A DNA stretch of 64,000 nucleotides from Bacteroides sp. (GCA_023666835.1 JAMPBJ010000003.1:62001-126000); one strand, 5' to 3'; numbered from the stretch's first letter, positions 18,246 to 27,646 are shown. Numbers and translations are program-made. The notes: generated by a model not told the origin, from the letters alone.

Positions 18246-18276
18246 TTTTGTAATCTTCAAGTAGTACCCTGCGGGA

Positions 18277-18552
18277 TTACTTTCTGATACCAAGCTCTTT
18301 CTGTGCAATGATGGCACGATAGCGGTTGATGTCTTTGCGGATCAGATAATCCAAAAGACGACGACGCTTACCAACGAGTGCCTTAAGAGCGCGCGCAGTG
18401 GTATAATCTTTGTGATTTGACTTGAGGTGCTCAGTCAAATGAGCAATACGGACTGAGAATAATGCAATCTGTGCTTCAGGTGAGCCAGTGTCAGTCTTGC
18501 CCTTACCGTATTTCTCAAAGATTTCTACTTTTTCGTCAGAATTCAAATGCAT
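18277..18552 (-). CDS. rpsO: 30S ribosomal protein S15
   Basis: Small-subunit protein that binds 16S rRNA helices 20-22 and bridge B4. It is 91 residues, two more than E. coli. Conserved stretches are TGSPEAQIALFS, HLTEHLKSNHKDYTTARAL and LVGKRRRLLDYL. It is monocistronic here; the region upstream (18553-18700) is A/T-rich and may contain the leader. pnp is not adjacent. Confidence 0.96.
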   Translation of the reverse strand: MHLNSDEKVEIFEKYGKGKTDTGSPEAQIALFSVRIAHLTEHLKSNHKDYTTARALKALVGKRRRLLDYLIRKDINRYRAIIAQKELGIRK

Positions 18553-18705
18553 TCTTTGGAAATTTTAAACAGTTAATAAATAGGTTGATATGATATCTCG
18601 GGTGAGAAATCGGCCATAAAGGTAGTAAAAATTACTTTATCGGCCAACTTTCGGTGATATAATTTCGAAATTTGATTTTAAAAGAGTAAGTTTCCTCGCA
18701 ACAAA

Positions 18706-19041
18706 TCAGTCGAGGTTGAGTTTCTCTTTGGCGGGATTGCGGTAGAATATTTTGTGTTCGATATATTCCTGGGTCGCAATCAATGTGGGCTTCGGTAGCT
18801 TCTCGTAGTAACGTGAGATTTCGATCTGCTCGCGGTTTTCGGAGATTTCTTCGAGATTGTCGCTGAGTGAAGCAAATTCCTGGAGTTTCTTTTCGAGATC
18901 GTGTTTCATCTCGCCGGCGATCTGATTGGCTCGTTTGGCTATGATGCTTACGGTTTCGTAGACGTTGCCGGTGTCCTCTGACAGTTCGATCATGTCGCGG
19001 GTCACGGTATTTAGCGGGGCATTTGTCTTTTTGTAGTCCAT
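18706..19041 (-). CDS. rpoZ: RNA polymerase omega-like subunit (Bacteroidetes RpoZ)
   Basis: A 111-residue protein of the kind annotated as omega/RPB6-like in Bacteroidetes. It lies directly downstream of bamD, which is the usual neighbourhood. The VYETVSIIAKRANQIA segment resembles the conserved omega helix. It should help assemble the RNA polymerase beta' subunit. The likeness to proteobacterial omega is weak; the assignment rests mostly on the conserved Bacteroidetes family and gene order. Confidence 0.8.
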   Translation of the reverse strand: MDYKKTNAPLNTVTRDMIELSEDTGNVYETVSIIAKRANQIAGEMKHDLEKKLQEFASLSDNLEEISENREQIEISRYYEKLPKPTLIATQEYIEHKIFYRNPAKEKLNLD

Positions 19042-19104
19042 AGGATATTTTAAATATGTGTAAGTTTTAAATTGTTTGTTCAGATTGGAAGTGAAGGGGA
19101 TATC

Positions 19105-19905
19105 TTAGTCGTGGATATGACTTTGGGCTATTTTGAAGATGTTGTCGGCTTCCTTGCGGTTCGGACTGTCGGGGTAGTTGTTGATGAATGAGTAATATTC
19201 ATCGATGACAGTGCGGAATCGGTCGGCTTTTTTCTCTTCCACACTTTGGGAAGCCTCTTGATAGCGAGCCTTGAGCACGAGCATTTCGAGATCCTCTTTG
19301 TAGCGCGAGTAGGGATATGTCTTAATGGCGTTTTTGGCTACGATCACTGCTGATTCGTAGTTGTTGCCCATATAGTTGCCGAGGTTGTAGTAGAGCTGTG
19401 CGTTCTGGAGCTCCTTGAGGGTGAGTTTGTCCTGAAGCTCAAATATCGCGTTTTGTGCTATTGTGATCTTGTCGGATTTGGGGAAGTAGTCGAGGAAAGC
19501 CTGAAGTTCTTCGATGGCTTTGATGGTTCCTGATTGGTCGAGCTGAGTGTCGGGCGAGTCAAGATAGTAGCCATAGCCGCAATAGAATCGGGCGAGTTCG
19601 GTGTATTTGCCCTTGGGGTAGCGGTTGTAGTAGGTTTTGAAATAAGATCCGGCGTTGATATAGTCCTTGTTTTCGTAGTGGCTTAGAGCCAGGAGGTATA
19701 GGGCGTCCTCGGCTTTATCTGTGCCTTTAAACACGGTGACTATGTCGGTGAGAATGGTGGCTGACTGCACATACTTCTTCTGCTCGAATGCGCGCTTTGC
19801 GAAGTCGAGTTTGTAGTTGTAGTCAGTGCTTTTTTGGGCTTTCTGATACTCGCCGCATGAGGTGAGAGCAAGGGCGGCAAGCAGTATTATAATGAGATTG
19901 CGCAT
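19105..19905 (-). CDS. bamD: Outer-membrane assembly lipoprotein BamD
   Basis: Lipoprotein component of the BAM complex that inserts beta-barrels in the outer membrane. The signal peptide ends at the lipobox LTSC (Cys17). The rest is tetratricopeptide-like helices: FAKRAFEQKKYVQSATIL, ALYLLALSHYENKDYINAG, and further pairs to residue about 260. Length is 266 residues. A -7 element TAACTTTG reading minus (CAAAGTTA at 19941-19948) lies 36 bases upstream. It is followed by rpoZ. Confidence 0.92.
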   Translation of the reverse strand: MRNLIIILLAALALTSCGEYQKAQKSTDYNYKLDFAKRAFEQKKYVQSATILTDIVTVFKGTDKAEDALYLLALSHYENKDYINAGSYFKTYYNRYPKGKYTELARFYCGYGYYLDSPDTQLDQSGTIKAIEELQAFLDYFPKSDKITIAQNAIFELQDKLTLKELQNAQLYYNLGNYMGNNYESAVIVAKNAIKTYPYSRYKEDLEMLVLKARYQEASQSVEEKKADRFRTVIDEYYSFINNYPDSPNRKEADNIFKIAQSHIHD

Positions 19906-19996
19906 CGGCGTTTGTTGATCGATTATGTAGAATTAGCATGCAAAGTTACAAAAAAAATGTTTTTCAGCTATACTTTTTAATAAAACTTTTCGATGC

Positions 19997-20028
19997 TTGT
20001 GGTATTAAAGGAAAAAATGGTAAATTTG
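19997..20028 (+). promoter_or_regulatory. Promoter of the PASTA-rluD operon
   Basis: TTG at 19997-19999, spacer of 21 bases, TAAATTTG at 20021-20028; the start codon follows 19 bases later. Confidence 0.65.
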
Positions 20029-20047
20029 CGATGATATTTCTGAAAAA

Positions 20048-20791
20048 ATGAAGGATTCGACTACGAAAGAAAAAGGTATGCCGCGTTTCGGACTCAAGGT
20101 GTTCGGAAGCATTGTGCTGATGTGTGTTCTGGGTTGCGGACTCGTATGGCTGTCGACATATTGGCTTGATTTATGGACCCATCACGGCGACTCAATCACG
20201 GTGCCCAATGTCAAAGGGATGCATTTCGACAAAGCATGTGAATTGCTCGAGGCCGATGATTTTGAAGTTGTGTTGCAGGACTCTGTATATGAAGATGGCG
20301 TTGCTCCGGGCACGGTCGTCGAACAGAACCCCAAGGATTCAACACAGGTAAAGCCCGGTCGAACGATATATCTGACCATCAATGCCTTCTATCCACGAAC
20401 GGTGTTGCTTCCGTCGCTGACCGATGTGTCGATGCGTCAGGCAATCACCATGCTTGAGGGTATTGGCATCGAGGATGTTAAGGTCAAGGAAGTGCCTTCG
20501 GAATATGGCGGCCTTGTGCTTGCCGTGTATTGGAACGGCCGCCGCATGACGGCCGGTACGCGTGTGCCGCTGACCGCTAAGATTGTGCTTGAAGTCGGCA
20601 AGGATCTCGACTATGACAGTATGCCTGTGGATACTTTGCTCGGCAAAGGATCCGACGAACCTGTGAAAGTGAATGATCTGCCGGCTGACCTTCCCAAGGA
20701 TACTCCTGCTCCTCCAAAGAGCGATGGAGTGCCGGCGGCTGCACCTGCATCCAATGCCGACAAGGAAGATGATTGGGGCGCATTTGATTGA
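20048..20791 (+). CDS. PASTA-domain membrane protein
   Basis: A 247-residue protein with a short cytoplasmic N-terminus, one transmembrane helix (about residues 16-40) and two PASTA repeats (about 48-115 and 117-187; first repeat begins ITVPNVKGMHFDKA). The tail is Pro/Ala/Asp-rich. PASTA modules bind peptidoglycan or muropeptides. No kinase or transpeptidase domain is fused to it. It stops seven bases before rluD, the usual Bacteroidetes arrangement. The precise role is unknown. Confidence 0.85.
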   Translation: MKDSTTKEKGMPRFGLKVFGSIVLMCVLGCGLVWLSTYWLDLWTHHGDSITVPNVKGMHFDKACELLEADDFEVVLQDSVYEDGVAPGTVVEQNPKDSTQVKPGRTIYLTINAFYPRTVLLPSLTDVSMRQAITMLEGIGIEDVKVKEVPSEYGGLVLAVYWNGRRMTAGTRVPLTAKIVLEVGKDLDYDSMPVDTLLGKGSDEPVKVNDLPADLPKDTPAPPKSDGVPAAAPASNADKEDDWGAFD

Positions 20792-20798
20792 TGTTGAG

Positions 20799-21887
20799 AT
20801 GGCAGAAGATGACGATTTGATCCCTGATGAACAGGATGAAAGCTTTGACCTTGCCGACGATGGTGTGTCGATCGGTGACGGCGAAATGTTTGAGCACTTT
20901 CGGTTTGTGGCCGACAAAGGCCAACAGTTGCTGAGGGTCGACAAATTCCTTGTGTCGCGTCTTGAGCACTCATCCCGCAACCGCATACAGCAGGCGGCCG
21001 ATGCCGGATGCATACTGGTCAATGGCCGACAGGTCAAAAGCAACTATCGAGTGAAGCCGCTCGACGTGGTCAGCATAGTGATGGATCGCCCGCGCTATGA
21101 GCTGGAGATAATACCTGAAGATATTCCTCTCGACATCGTGTATGAAGATGATCAGTTGCTGGTCGTCAACAAGCCGGCAGGCCTCGTGGTTCATCCGGGT
21201 CATGGCAATTATTCCGGGACGCTTGTCAATGCATTGGCCTACCATTTTAAGGACAATCCCGACTATGATGTCGACGATCCGCGTATGGGGCTGGTGCACA
21301 GAATAGATAAAGATACATCGGGACTTCTTGTAGTGGCCAAAACGCCCGATGCCAAGACTCATCTCGGAAAGCAATTTTTTGACAAGACGACCCGTCGCGA
21401 ATATGTGGCCGTGGTTTGGGGAGTACCCGACCCCAAGATCGGCACGATTGTGGGTAATGTGGGCCGCAGCCTAAAAGACCGGCTGCAGATGGCTGTGTTT
21501 GAGGATGGCTCGCAGGGTAAACATGCTGTGACTCACTACGAAGTGCTTGAGAATCTGGGATATGTGTCGGTGGTCAGATGCCGCTTGGAGACCGGCAGAA
21601 CACATCAGATCAGGGTGCACATGAAACACATCGGACATCCGCTGCTTGCCGATGCTCGATATGGTGGCGACGAAATATTGAGAGGTGAACGCACGGCTAA
21701 CTATCGTCGCTTTGTGGAAAACTGCTTCAAACTGTGTCCGCGACAGGCCTTGCATGCCCGTACTCTCGGATTTGTGCATCCAACTACGGGCAAAGAGATG
21801 TTTTTTACATCGGAAATTCCCGCCGACATGGCCTCGATGATCGAAAAATGGCGGGGATATTCATCGGCTCGCGGTATGGAAATATAA
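20799..21887 (+). CDS. rluD: 23S rRNA pseudouridine synthase, RluD-like
   Basis: RluA-family pseudouridine synthase, probably making pseudouridines 1911/1915/1917 in 23S rRNA. An N-terminal S4 RNA-binding domain (LRVDKFLVSRL to SNYRVKPLD) is followed by the catalytic domain with HRIDKDTSG, in which Asp170 is the nucleophile. VNKPAGLVVHPG and GRTHQIRVHMKHIGHP are also present. The ATG at 20799 is chosen because it follows the PASTA stop directly; the frame is open back to 20673, but that part overlaps the PASTA gene. Length is 362 residues. RlmH, which methylates the same helix, lies at 7 kb. Confidence 0.92.
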   Translation: MAEDDDLIPDEQDESFDLADDGVSIGDGEMFEHFRFVADKGQQLLRVDKFLVSRLEHSSRNRIQQAADAGCILVNGRQVKSNYRVKPLDVVSIVMDRPRYELEIIPEDIPLDIVYEDDQLLVVNKPAGLVVHPGHGNYSGTLVNALAYHFKDNPDYDVDDPRMGLVHRIDKDTSGLLVVAKTPDAKTHLGKQFFDKTTRREYVAVVWGVPDPKIGTIVGNVGRSLKDRLQMAVFEDGSQGKHAVTHYEVLENLGYVSVVRCRLETGRTHQIRVHMKHIGHPLLADARYGGDEILRGERTANYRRFVENCFKLCPRQALHARTLGFVHPTTGKEMFFTSEIPADMASMIEKWRGYSSARGMEI

Positions 21888-21917
21888 AATGATAGGCCAC
21901 ATCGATAAAAATCCGAT

Positions 21918-21948
21918 TTGGATTGTTTGAAAGAAAAATGTAATTTTG
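21918..21948 (+). promoter_or_regulatory. Promoter of the acyltransferase-like gene
   Basis: TTG at 21918-21920, 20-base spacer, TAATTTTG at 21941-21948, located 56 bases before the start codon. Confidence 0.6.
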
Positions 21949-22003
21949 AATCGAAATTCAGTATATATGCTTTGCAAAAGCAGTCACCTATAAGATTGAC
22001 AGT

Positions 22004-23188
22004 ATGGAAACTCAATATGATTTCAGCGATATAGCTCCTTTTGACGATATCGAATTTTCGGAGAAAATGCATCGTTTGGTAGAGGAACCCGGCTTTGAGG
22101 CTGCTTTAAAAAGCATTATGCCTACGGTGGATTACGCACAATACGTCGAGTTGTTGAAATCTATTCCTGACAAGGAGACGCTGCAACGCGAAGTGATGTA
22201 TCCTCTTTTGAAGATGCTTCAGAGCCGCACCACTTCGGGTATCACATCCGGAGGTCTTGACAACTTTGATGCCAAATGCAGCTACACGATCATGAGCAAC
22301 CACCGCGACATTGTGCTGGATGCTTCATTTCTCAACCTTTGCTTGCTTGAGAACGGCAAACCCACTTCGGAGATAGCCATCGGTAGCAATCTTTTGATCT
22401 ACGATTGGATCACAGACCTCGTCAAACTCAACAAGAGCTTCATCGTCAAACGCAATATTGAAAGAAAAAAAGCGCTTGAAGCTGCTTTCCAGCTATCGGC
22501 ATATATCCACTACGCTATCGGCACCAAGCATGAAAGCGTGTGGATAGCCCAGCGCGAAGGCCGTGCCAAAGATTCCAATGACCGCACGCAGGACAGCCTT
22601 ATAAAGATGCTTTCGCTTGAAGGAGAAGGCGCAGGGATCAAACAGCATCTGCTCGAGATCAATATCATGCCGTTGAGCATATCATACGAATATGATCCGA
22701 ACGACTATCTTAAGGCTCGCGAATTCCTCTGCCGTCGACTCGATCCTGACTTTAAGAAGTCAGAGCACGACGATCTGCTGAGCATGGAGACAGGTTTGCT
22801 CCAGCCCAAAGGTCGCATCCACTTCCAGCTTGGCAAGTGCATCAACGACCGTCTGCGTGAATTGCCCGACGACATGCCTAAAGCTGAACTTATTCGCCGC
22901 GTGTGCGACATGATTGACCAATCCATTCATTGTGGCTATCGCATATACCCCGTCAATTATATAGCCTACGACCGGCTTCATCAGACTGATCGCTTTGCCG
23001 ATCATTACACCCCGGCCGAGCAAACTGATTTTGAGGCTTATATCGACCGACAACTTTCGAAAGTCGATATTGCAGACCTTTCGCAGATGGATCTTGACTA
23101 CATGCGTCAGATGATATACACAATGTATTCCAATCCGCTGAAAAACAAACTGGCAGCTTTGGAGTCGGAAGAAAAATCCTGCGACTGA
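22004..23188 (+). CDS. Acyltransferase-like protein (PlsC/PlsB superfamily)
   Basis: A 394-residue soluble-looking protein. SNHRDIVLDASF (residues 98-109) resembles acyltransferase motif I, but the acid is one residue further from His than in the HX4D consensus (His100, Asp106). WIAQREGRAKDSND fits motif III. I infer a glycerophospholipid or related acyltransferase; homologues in Bacteroides carry that kind of annotation. It has no strong membrane segment. It is the first gene of a run that continues with a phosphoesterase, aroE and comEC. Its substrate is unknown. Confidence 0.65.
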   Translation: METQYDFSDIAPFDDIEFSEKMHRLVEEPGFEAALKSIMPTVDYAQYVELLKSIPDKETLQREVMYPLLKMLQSRTTSGITSGGLDNFDAKCSYTIMSNHRDIVLDASFLNLCLLENGKPTSEIAIGSNLLIYDWITDLVKLNKSFIVKRNIERKKALEAAFQLSAYIHYAIGTKHESVWIAQREGRAKDSNDRTQDSLIKMLSLEGEGAGIKQHLLEINIMPLSISYEYDPNDYLKAREFLCRRLDPDFKKSEHDDLLSMETGLLQPKGRIHFQLGKCINDRLRELPDDMPKAELIRRVCDMIDQSIHCGYRIYPVNYIAYDRLHQTDRFADHYTPAEQTDFEAYIDRQLSKVDIADLSQMDLDYMRQMIYTMYSNPLKNKLAALESEEKSCD

Positions 23189-23206
23189 CAAACAAACACT
23201 TAATTT

Positions 23207-24394
23207 ATGCGCCTACCTCTTTTAATGCTGATTGTGGCGCTGTTGGCCACCGTCATTGTCGACACGTATATAATCGTCGCTCTTAGGAAGCGTCATGTGT
23301 CGAAGCGCATTCAATGGGTCTACATCGCTTTGTCGGTATTGCTTGCCGTTGTTCTTATCGTTGGACTTTGTCTACCGACCCGTGGAGGCGACAACGACAT
23401 GCTTCTGACCAAGATGTGGCTGCTTTTTGGGATCGCCACATTACTCGTACCCAAAATAATTTTTGTGATTATCGATCTCGTTGCCTCATTGCCTCGGCTT
23501 TTTGGCAAACGGCGGATTAAGGCAGTGACTATCACAGGCGTTGTCTTGGCATGTGTCGTTTTCCTCGCCATGTGGTGGGGAGCGATTTTCAACAGGTTTT
23601 CGATTCAGACCCGATATGTCGACATCGAGATAGAGAATCTGCCACAGTCGTTTGAAGGCTATCGCATTGTCCAGATATCCGACTTGCATGTCGGCACTTA
23701 CGGTGGATCTACTCGTTTTCTCGACAAACTTGTGGCAAAAGTTAATGAGTTAAAACCCGATGTCATTTTCTTTACCGGCGATATTGTCAACCGGTCTTCT
23801 TACGAGTTGCCGCCATATGTAGAGACGCTTTCTCAACTGCATGCCCCCGACGGCGTAATAGCTATACTCGGCAATCATGATTATGCTGATTATATGGATT
23901 TTAGAGATGAGTGGCTAAGACTTGCCGACAGGGCAAAACTTCAGAAAATGGAGAGAGATATGGGCTGGCATCTTCTGATGAACGAGCATCTTTTCATCAC
24001 GCGAAGCAACGACAGCATTGCTGTTGTCGGTGTTGAAAACGTTGGCGACCCACCATTCCCGGTCTATGGCATGCTTGAAGATTCCTATCCTACACTTGGA
24101 GATTCAACGGTCAAAATACTTCTGACGCATAATCCCGCACATTGGGTCGACGAGATCGCTGATAACGATAACCTGAAAATAGATCTTACTCTTTCAGGCC
24201 ATACTCATGCCATGCAGATAGAATTGTTCGGCATATCGCCAGCTGCTCTGAGGTATCCAACATGGGGCGGACTATATCGCGATAAGTCAGGCAAGCATCC
24301 TCTGTATGTCAACACCGGCACCGGCACGGTAGGAATGCCCATGCGACTCGGCGCAACTCCTGAAGTGACCGTAATAACACTGCATAGCAAATAG
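23207..24394 (+). CDS. Membrane-anchored metallophosphoesterase
   Basis: Calcineurin-like phosphoesterase of 395 residues. Four hydrophobic segments occupy about residues 1-135. The dimetal motifs follow in order: ISDLHVGTYGG, FTGDIVNR, LGNHDYADY, LTHNPAHW and LSGHTHAMQ. This architecture resembles YaeI/YkuE-type enzymes, some of which act on lipids or on cyclic nucleotides; the substrate cannot be told. It lies 18 bases after the acyltransferase-like gene and 2 bases before aroE, so it is in the same transcript. Confidence 0.88.
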   Translation: MRLPLLMLIVALLATVIVDTYIIVALRKRHVSKRIQWVYIALSVLLAVVLIVGLCLPTRGGDNDMLLTKMWLLFGIATLLVPKIIFVIIDLVASLPRLFGKRRIKAVTITGVVLACVVFLAMWWGAIFNRFSIQTRYVDIEIENLPQSFEGYRIVQISDLHVGTYGGSTRFLDKLVAKVNELKPDVIFFTGDIVNRSSYELPPYVETLSQLHAPDGVIAILGNHDYADYMDFRDEWLRLADRAKLQKMERDMGWHLLMNEHLFITRSNDSIAVVGVENVGDPPFPVYGMLEDSYPTLGDSTVKILLTHNPAHWVDEIADNDNLKIDLTLSGHTHAMQIELFGISPAALRYPTWGGLYRDKSGKHPLYVNTGTGTVGMPMRLGATPEVTVITLHSK

Positions 24395-24396
24395 AT

Positions 24397-25164
24397 ATGA
24401 ACCACGAATCTCTCCTCTTTGGTCTTGTAGGTTATCCTCTGGGGCATTCTTTCTCAAAACGGTTTTTCACCGATTTGTTTGCACGCGAAAACATACCGGC
24501 CAAATATTGCAATTTTGAATTGAAATCGCTCTCACAATTGGCCGACGTGTTGGCCGACAGCGAGAATCTGGTTGGCTTCAATGTGACGATACCATATAAA
24601 ACAGCGATAATTCCGATGCTCTCCTGGCTTGATGCTGAAGCGAAGGAAATAGGTGCTGTCAATACTGTGAAGGTGGACCGTCGACCGGATGGTAAGACCT
24701 GTTTGAAGGGATACAATACTGATATCGTTGGCTTTACTGACAGTCTTCGGCCTTTTTTGCCGGATAGTACCACAGGGCTTAAAGCGCTCGTGCTCGGTAG
24801 TGGTGGTGCATCAAAGGCTGTTATGGCCGGTTTGCGGAAACTTGGAATCAACCCTGTCATAGTCAGCAGAAATCCGTCAGACGGACAACTTGGCTATAAT
24901 GACCTTGATGCTGCGATGATCAGCGAGCATCGGGTTATTGTAAATACCACGCCGCTTGGAATGTGGCCCAATGTTGACACATGTCCCGATATAGACTATG
25001 ATGCCGTATCGGCCGATCATATATGTTATGATCTTGTCTACAATCCTGATCCCACGCTCTTTATGCAGAAATGCGCAGAGCATGAAGCCACGACAATCGG
25101 CGGACTTGATATGCTCCACCGCCAGGCACTGGCAGCAAGGGATATTTGGTTCGATAACCTGTAA
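24397..25164 (+). CDS. aroE: Shikimate dehydrogenase
   Basis: NADP-dependent reduction of 3-dehydroshikimate in aromatic amino-acid synthesis. The substrate site is seen in GYPLGHSFSK and NVTIPYK (catalytic Lys); the conserved Asp is in GYNTDIVGF. The dinucleotide fold begins LVLGSGGASKAV. Length 255 is slightly short for the family (about 270), as often in Bacteroidetes. It starts 2 bases after the phosphoesterase stop and ends 3 bases before comEC. Confidence 0.93.
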   Translation: MNHESLLFGLVGYPLGHSFSKRFFTDLFARENIPAKYCNFELKSLSQLADVLADSENLVGFNVTIPYKTAIIPMLSWLDAEAKEIGAVNTVKVDRRPDGKTCLKGYNTDIVGFTDSLRPFLPDSTTGLKALVLGSGGASKAVMAGLRKLGINPVIVSRNPSDGQLGYNDLDAAMISEHRVIVNTTPLGMWPNVDTCPDIDYDAVSADHICYDLVYNPDPTLFMQKCAEHEATTIGGLDMLHRQALAARDIWFDNL

Positions 25165-25167
25165 ACG

Positions 25168-27222
25168 ATGGCTGATGTCCGTGATAAAACGCCTGCTATA
25201 GCCCAGCCACTCAGCGCTGTGGCCGTTCCCTTCATCGCCGGGATTGCGATGTGGAGAATTTTGCCATATCCTATGCTGATTGTGGTTTTGCTTGTTGCCG
25301 GACTCTTGATGTTGTGGTCGAGGAGGAGTCGGATGGTGTCGTTGGCAGCCTTAGCCATGGGACTCGGATGTATGGATGCAATGCGTGTCGCTCCTCCGAT
25401 CGATGATAATTCCGTCGATGGTCGGAAACTATATTATGAGGGCGAAGTACTGACTGCCGATCAGTTGAGTAAGGCTACTTCGCTGTGCCTACGGTTGTCA
25501 AAGGCCGGTAACTCGGTTGATTCTCTCATCGATGTAACGCCCGTCAGAATAAGACTGCTAGTTCCGACTACTGATTACGATATAAAGAAAGGTGGTCGCA
25601 TGACTTTCCATGTCTCACTCGCTCCTCTTGTGTCAAAGAATGATATCCCGTATGAGTATTCGCCTGAGCAAATGGATATTGAACACGGCGTCAGGTGGAG
25701 CGCTTATCTGCGTGCATCGGAAATCTTGAAGTATACTCCCCCCGGTCGGGTCAGTGAATTTTTCAACGCTCTTCACCACAAAATGCTCCAAAGTCTGTTC
25801 TTGGCTGACCTGTCCGACGGATGCAAGGAGTTTTTGGCTGCTGCACTGCTGGGAAGTGACGAAACATTGGAGTTCTCTACCCGAAATACTTTTACGTCGG
25901 CCGGCCTGTCGCATGTCCTTGCTCTCAGTGGATTGCATGTCGGACTGATTGCCATGATAGTGGGACTGTTGCTTTGGCCGATCAGATATTTCGGCTACCG
26001 ACGGGTAGTGTGGATCTTATCCTTGCTGGTAATATGGCTCTATGCGGCAATGACCGGTATGGGTGCTTCAGTCACAAGAGCTGCTCTTATGATCACTGTC
26101 TATTTAGTTGGAATCATGATGCAGCGCCGAGTTTCGTCTATCAATTCAATATGGTTTGCCGCGTTGGTGATTTTGATGTTTGACCCCGAGGCATTGTTTT
26201 CGATCGGTTTCCAATTGTCGTTTGCTGCTGTTGCTTCCATTGTGTTGTTTTCGGATAAACTTAACCCGGTCGACCGATACAGACACAAAAAATTGTATGC
26301 CGTAGTAGCATGTCTGTGCGTTTCGCTTTCTGCCATGTTGGGAACAGCCACGGTTGCCGCTCACCATTTTCATGTGTTTCCAGTTTATTTCTTGTTGGCA
26401 AATGCTGTGGCTTCGTTGATGATTCCTTTCGTGATCGGTGGGGGCGTCGTTTTGGTTATTACGGGTTTATGTGGCGCACCCTCTGCCTGGCTTGCTTATC
26501 CGGTCGACTTGCTTTATCAATTGTTTGACGGGTTTGTGCAGTTTGTGGCAGGATTGCCTTCTGCAACGATCGATGGTATTTATTTGAAATGGTTTGCAAC
26601 GGTGGCTTGCTGCTGCATGCTTCTGGCAATGGCTATGTGGCTCTACGGTCGAGGGAAAAGAACTTTGCTGACATCCGTAATGGTCACATCTGCAGTGGCA
26701 TTTGTCGTAATTGTGACCACAACTAATCATCAGCGGTCGGCTGCGTGCCTTTATGCAAGCAGTACGGGCGAAATGACCAATCTTGTCATCGACGACTGTT
26801 CGGGTCGGCTGACCATAGTGTCGACTATGCCAAAGGAGCAAGCTATGATCGAAGATCGATATAGGCTGAGACTTGCCGACTATATGGGGCGAAACGACAT
26901 CGATTCAATACTTGTCAAAGGATGGAAAAGCCTGAAATGGGGCGCTTCAAAGATTATCATTATGGCTGAAGATATTAAGCCGGAATTGGTTGGTAAACAA
27001 AAGGCTGACTATCTCGTGGTGGCTGGTGATTATCGTGACGACATAGAAAAGTTGTTAGACAGGATCGAAGCTGACAGTGTAGTTCTTGGCGCTGATCTGC
27101 ATCCTCGCCGCACTGATGCTTATGAGAATGACTGCAAGCGGATTGGTCGAGGGGTGATCAATCTGAGGCAGAGGTCGTGGAGTCTTCCTCGGGAAGTCGT
27201 AGGATCTGGTGATATCCGATAA
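25168..27222 (+). CDS. comEC: ComEC/Rec2-family DNA-uptake membrane protein
   Basis: Large polytopic membrane protein of 684 residues. The competence core has HVLALSGLHVGL at residues 249-260, and many hydrophobic helices follow to about residue 520. An N-terminal DUF4131-like region with two helices and an OB-like domain precedes it. The C-terminal 160 residues are soluble and lack a recognisable metallo-beta-lactamase HxHxDH motif. It would form the inner-membrane DNA channel for transformation, but natural competence is not shown for these bacteria. Its last 65 bases overlap the opposite-strand folK gene. Confidence 0.88.
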   Translation: MADVRDKTPAIAQPLSAVAVPFIAGIAMWRILPYPMLIVVLLVAGLLMLWSRRSRMVSLAALAMGLGCMDAMRVAPPIDDNSVDGRKLYYEGEVLTADQLSKATSLCLRLSKAGNSVDSLIDVTPVRIRLLVPTTDYDIKKGGRMTFHVSLAPLVSKNDIPYEYSPEQMDIEHGVRWSAYLRASEILKYTPPGRVSEFFNALHHKMLQSLFLADLSDGCKEFLAAALLGSDETLEFSTRNTFTSAGLSHVLALSGLHVGLIAMIVGLLLWPIRYFGYRRVVWILSLLVIWLYAAMTGMGASVTRAALMITVYLVGIMMQRRVSSINSIWFAALVILMFDPEALFSIGFQLSFAAVASIVLFSDKLNPVDRYRHKKLYAVVACLCVSLSAMLGTATVAAHHFHVFPVYFLLANAVASLMIPFVIGGGVVLVITGLCGAPSAWLAYPVDLLYQLFDGFVQFVAGLPSATIDGIYLKWFATVACCCMLLAMAMWLYGRGKRTLLTSVMVTSAVAFVVIVTTTNHQRSAACLYASSTGEMTNLVIDDCSGRLTIVSTMPKEQAMIEDRYRLRLADYMGRNDIDSILVKGWKSLKWGASKIIIMAEDIKPELVGKQKADYLVVAGDYRDDIEKLLDRIEADSVVLGADLHPRRTDAYENDCKRIGRGVINLRQRSWSLPREVVGSGDIR

Positions 27223-27574
27223 GAAAGTAGGAGCGTTGATAGTCGCGTTGTCGAAGCACACAGTCGTCGCTGACTACGATGTCGATATCGAGCGGCACTT
27301 GGTGACGATCGCTTGCGATGCGACCGTTGGCCGATTCCATCTGCTTGCACCTGCACTGTAGCTCTTCGACCGATAGATCGGAATCCAACAATACCACGCA
27401 ATTGAAATACAGCGAGTTGTCGCCGGTACTCACCGATGGAGTATTATAGATCGAGGATGCGCGCAGATCCGGGTCAACTTGCCTAAGCTCGTTGATGGCG
27501 TTCAGCAAGCGGTCGCGGCCGTCGGGGGTGTTGCTGCCGATCGACAGGCAATGGCGATGAGTGTGGTTTGTCAT
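27158..27574 (-). CDS. folK: HPPK, 6-hydroxymethyl-dihydropterin pyrophosphokinase
   Basis: Folate pathway kinase that transfers pyrophosphate from ATP to 6-hydroxymethyl-dihydropterin. Recognisable points are CLSIGSNTPDGRDRL near the N-terminus, VSTGDNSLYFNCVV and the RHQVPLDIDIV catalytic motif. Length is 138 residues from the ATG at 27574; the upstream in-frame extension to 27691 runs through the divergent promoter and is rejected. The 3' end overlaps comEC by 65 bases tail-to-tail. Its -7 element reads TATCTTTG on the minus strand (27593-27600). Confidence 0.88.
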   Translation of the reverse strand: MTNHTHRHCLSIGSNTPDGRDRLLNAINELRQVDPDLRASSIYNTPSVSTGDNSLYFNCVVLLDSDLSVEELQCRCKQMESANGRIASDRHQVPLDIDIVVSDDCVLRQRDYQRSYFLIGYHQILRLPEEDSTTSASD

Positions 27575-27592
27575 GACGCGTGGTCTTTGATG

Positions 27593-27629
27593 CAAAGATA
27601 GGAAATATCGGCGAAGTTGACTATCTTTG
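27593..27629. promoter_or_regulatory. Divergent promoters for folK and the kinase-RapZ gene
   Basis: Two perfect TATCTTTG elements face outwards: CAAAGATA at 27593-27600 for folK (minus) and TATCTTTG at 27622-27629 for the kinase-RapZ gene (plus). No matching -33 was found for either. They decide the translation starts of both genes. Confidence 0.6.
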
Positions 27630-27646
27630 TAACAAAACTTATACGA

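Noticed and set aside
27617..27646. Upstream start of the kinase-RapZ gene
   Set aside because: It precedes and overlaps the -7 element at 27622-27629, so it is not transcribed.
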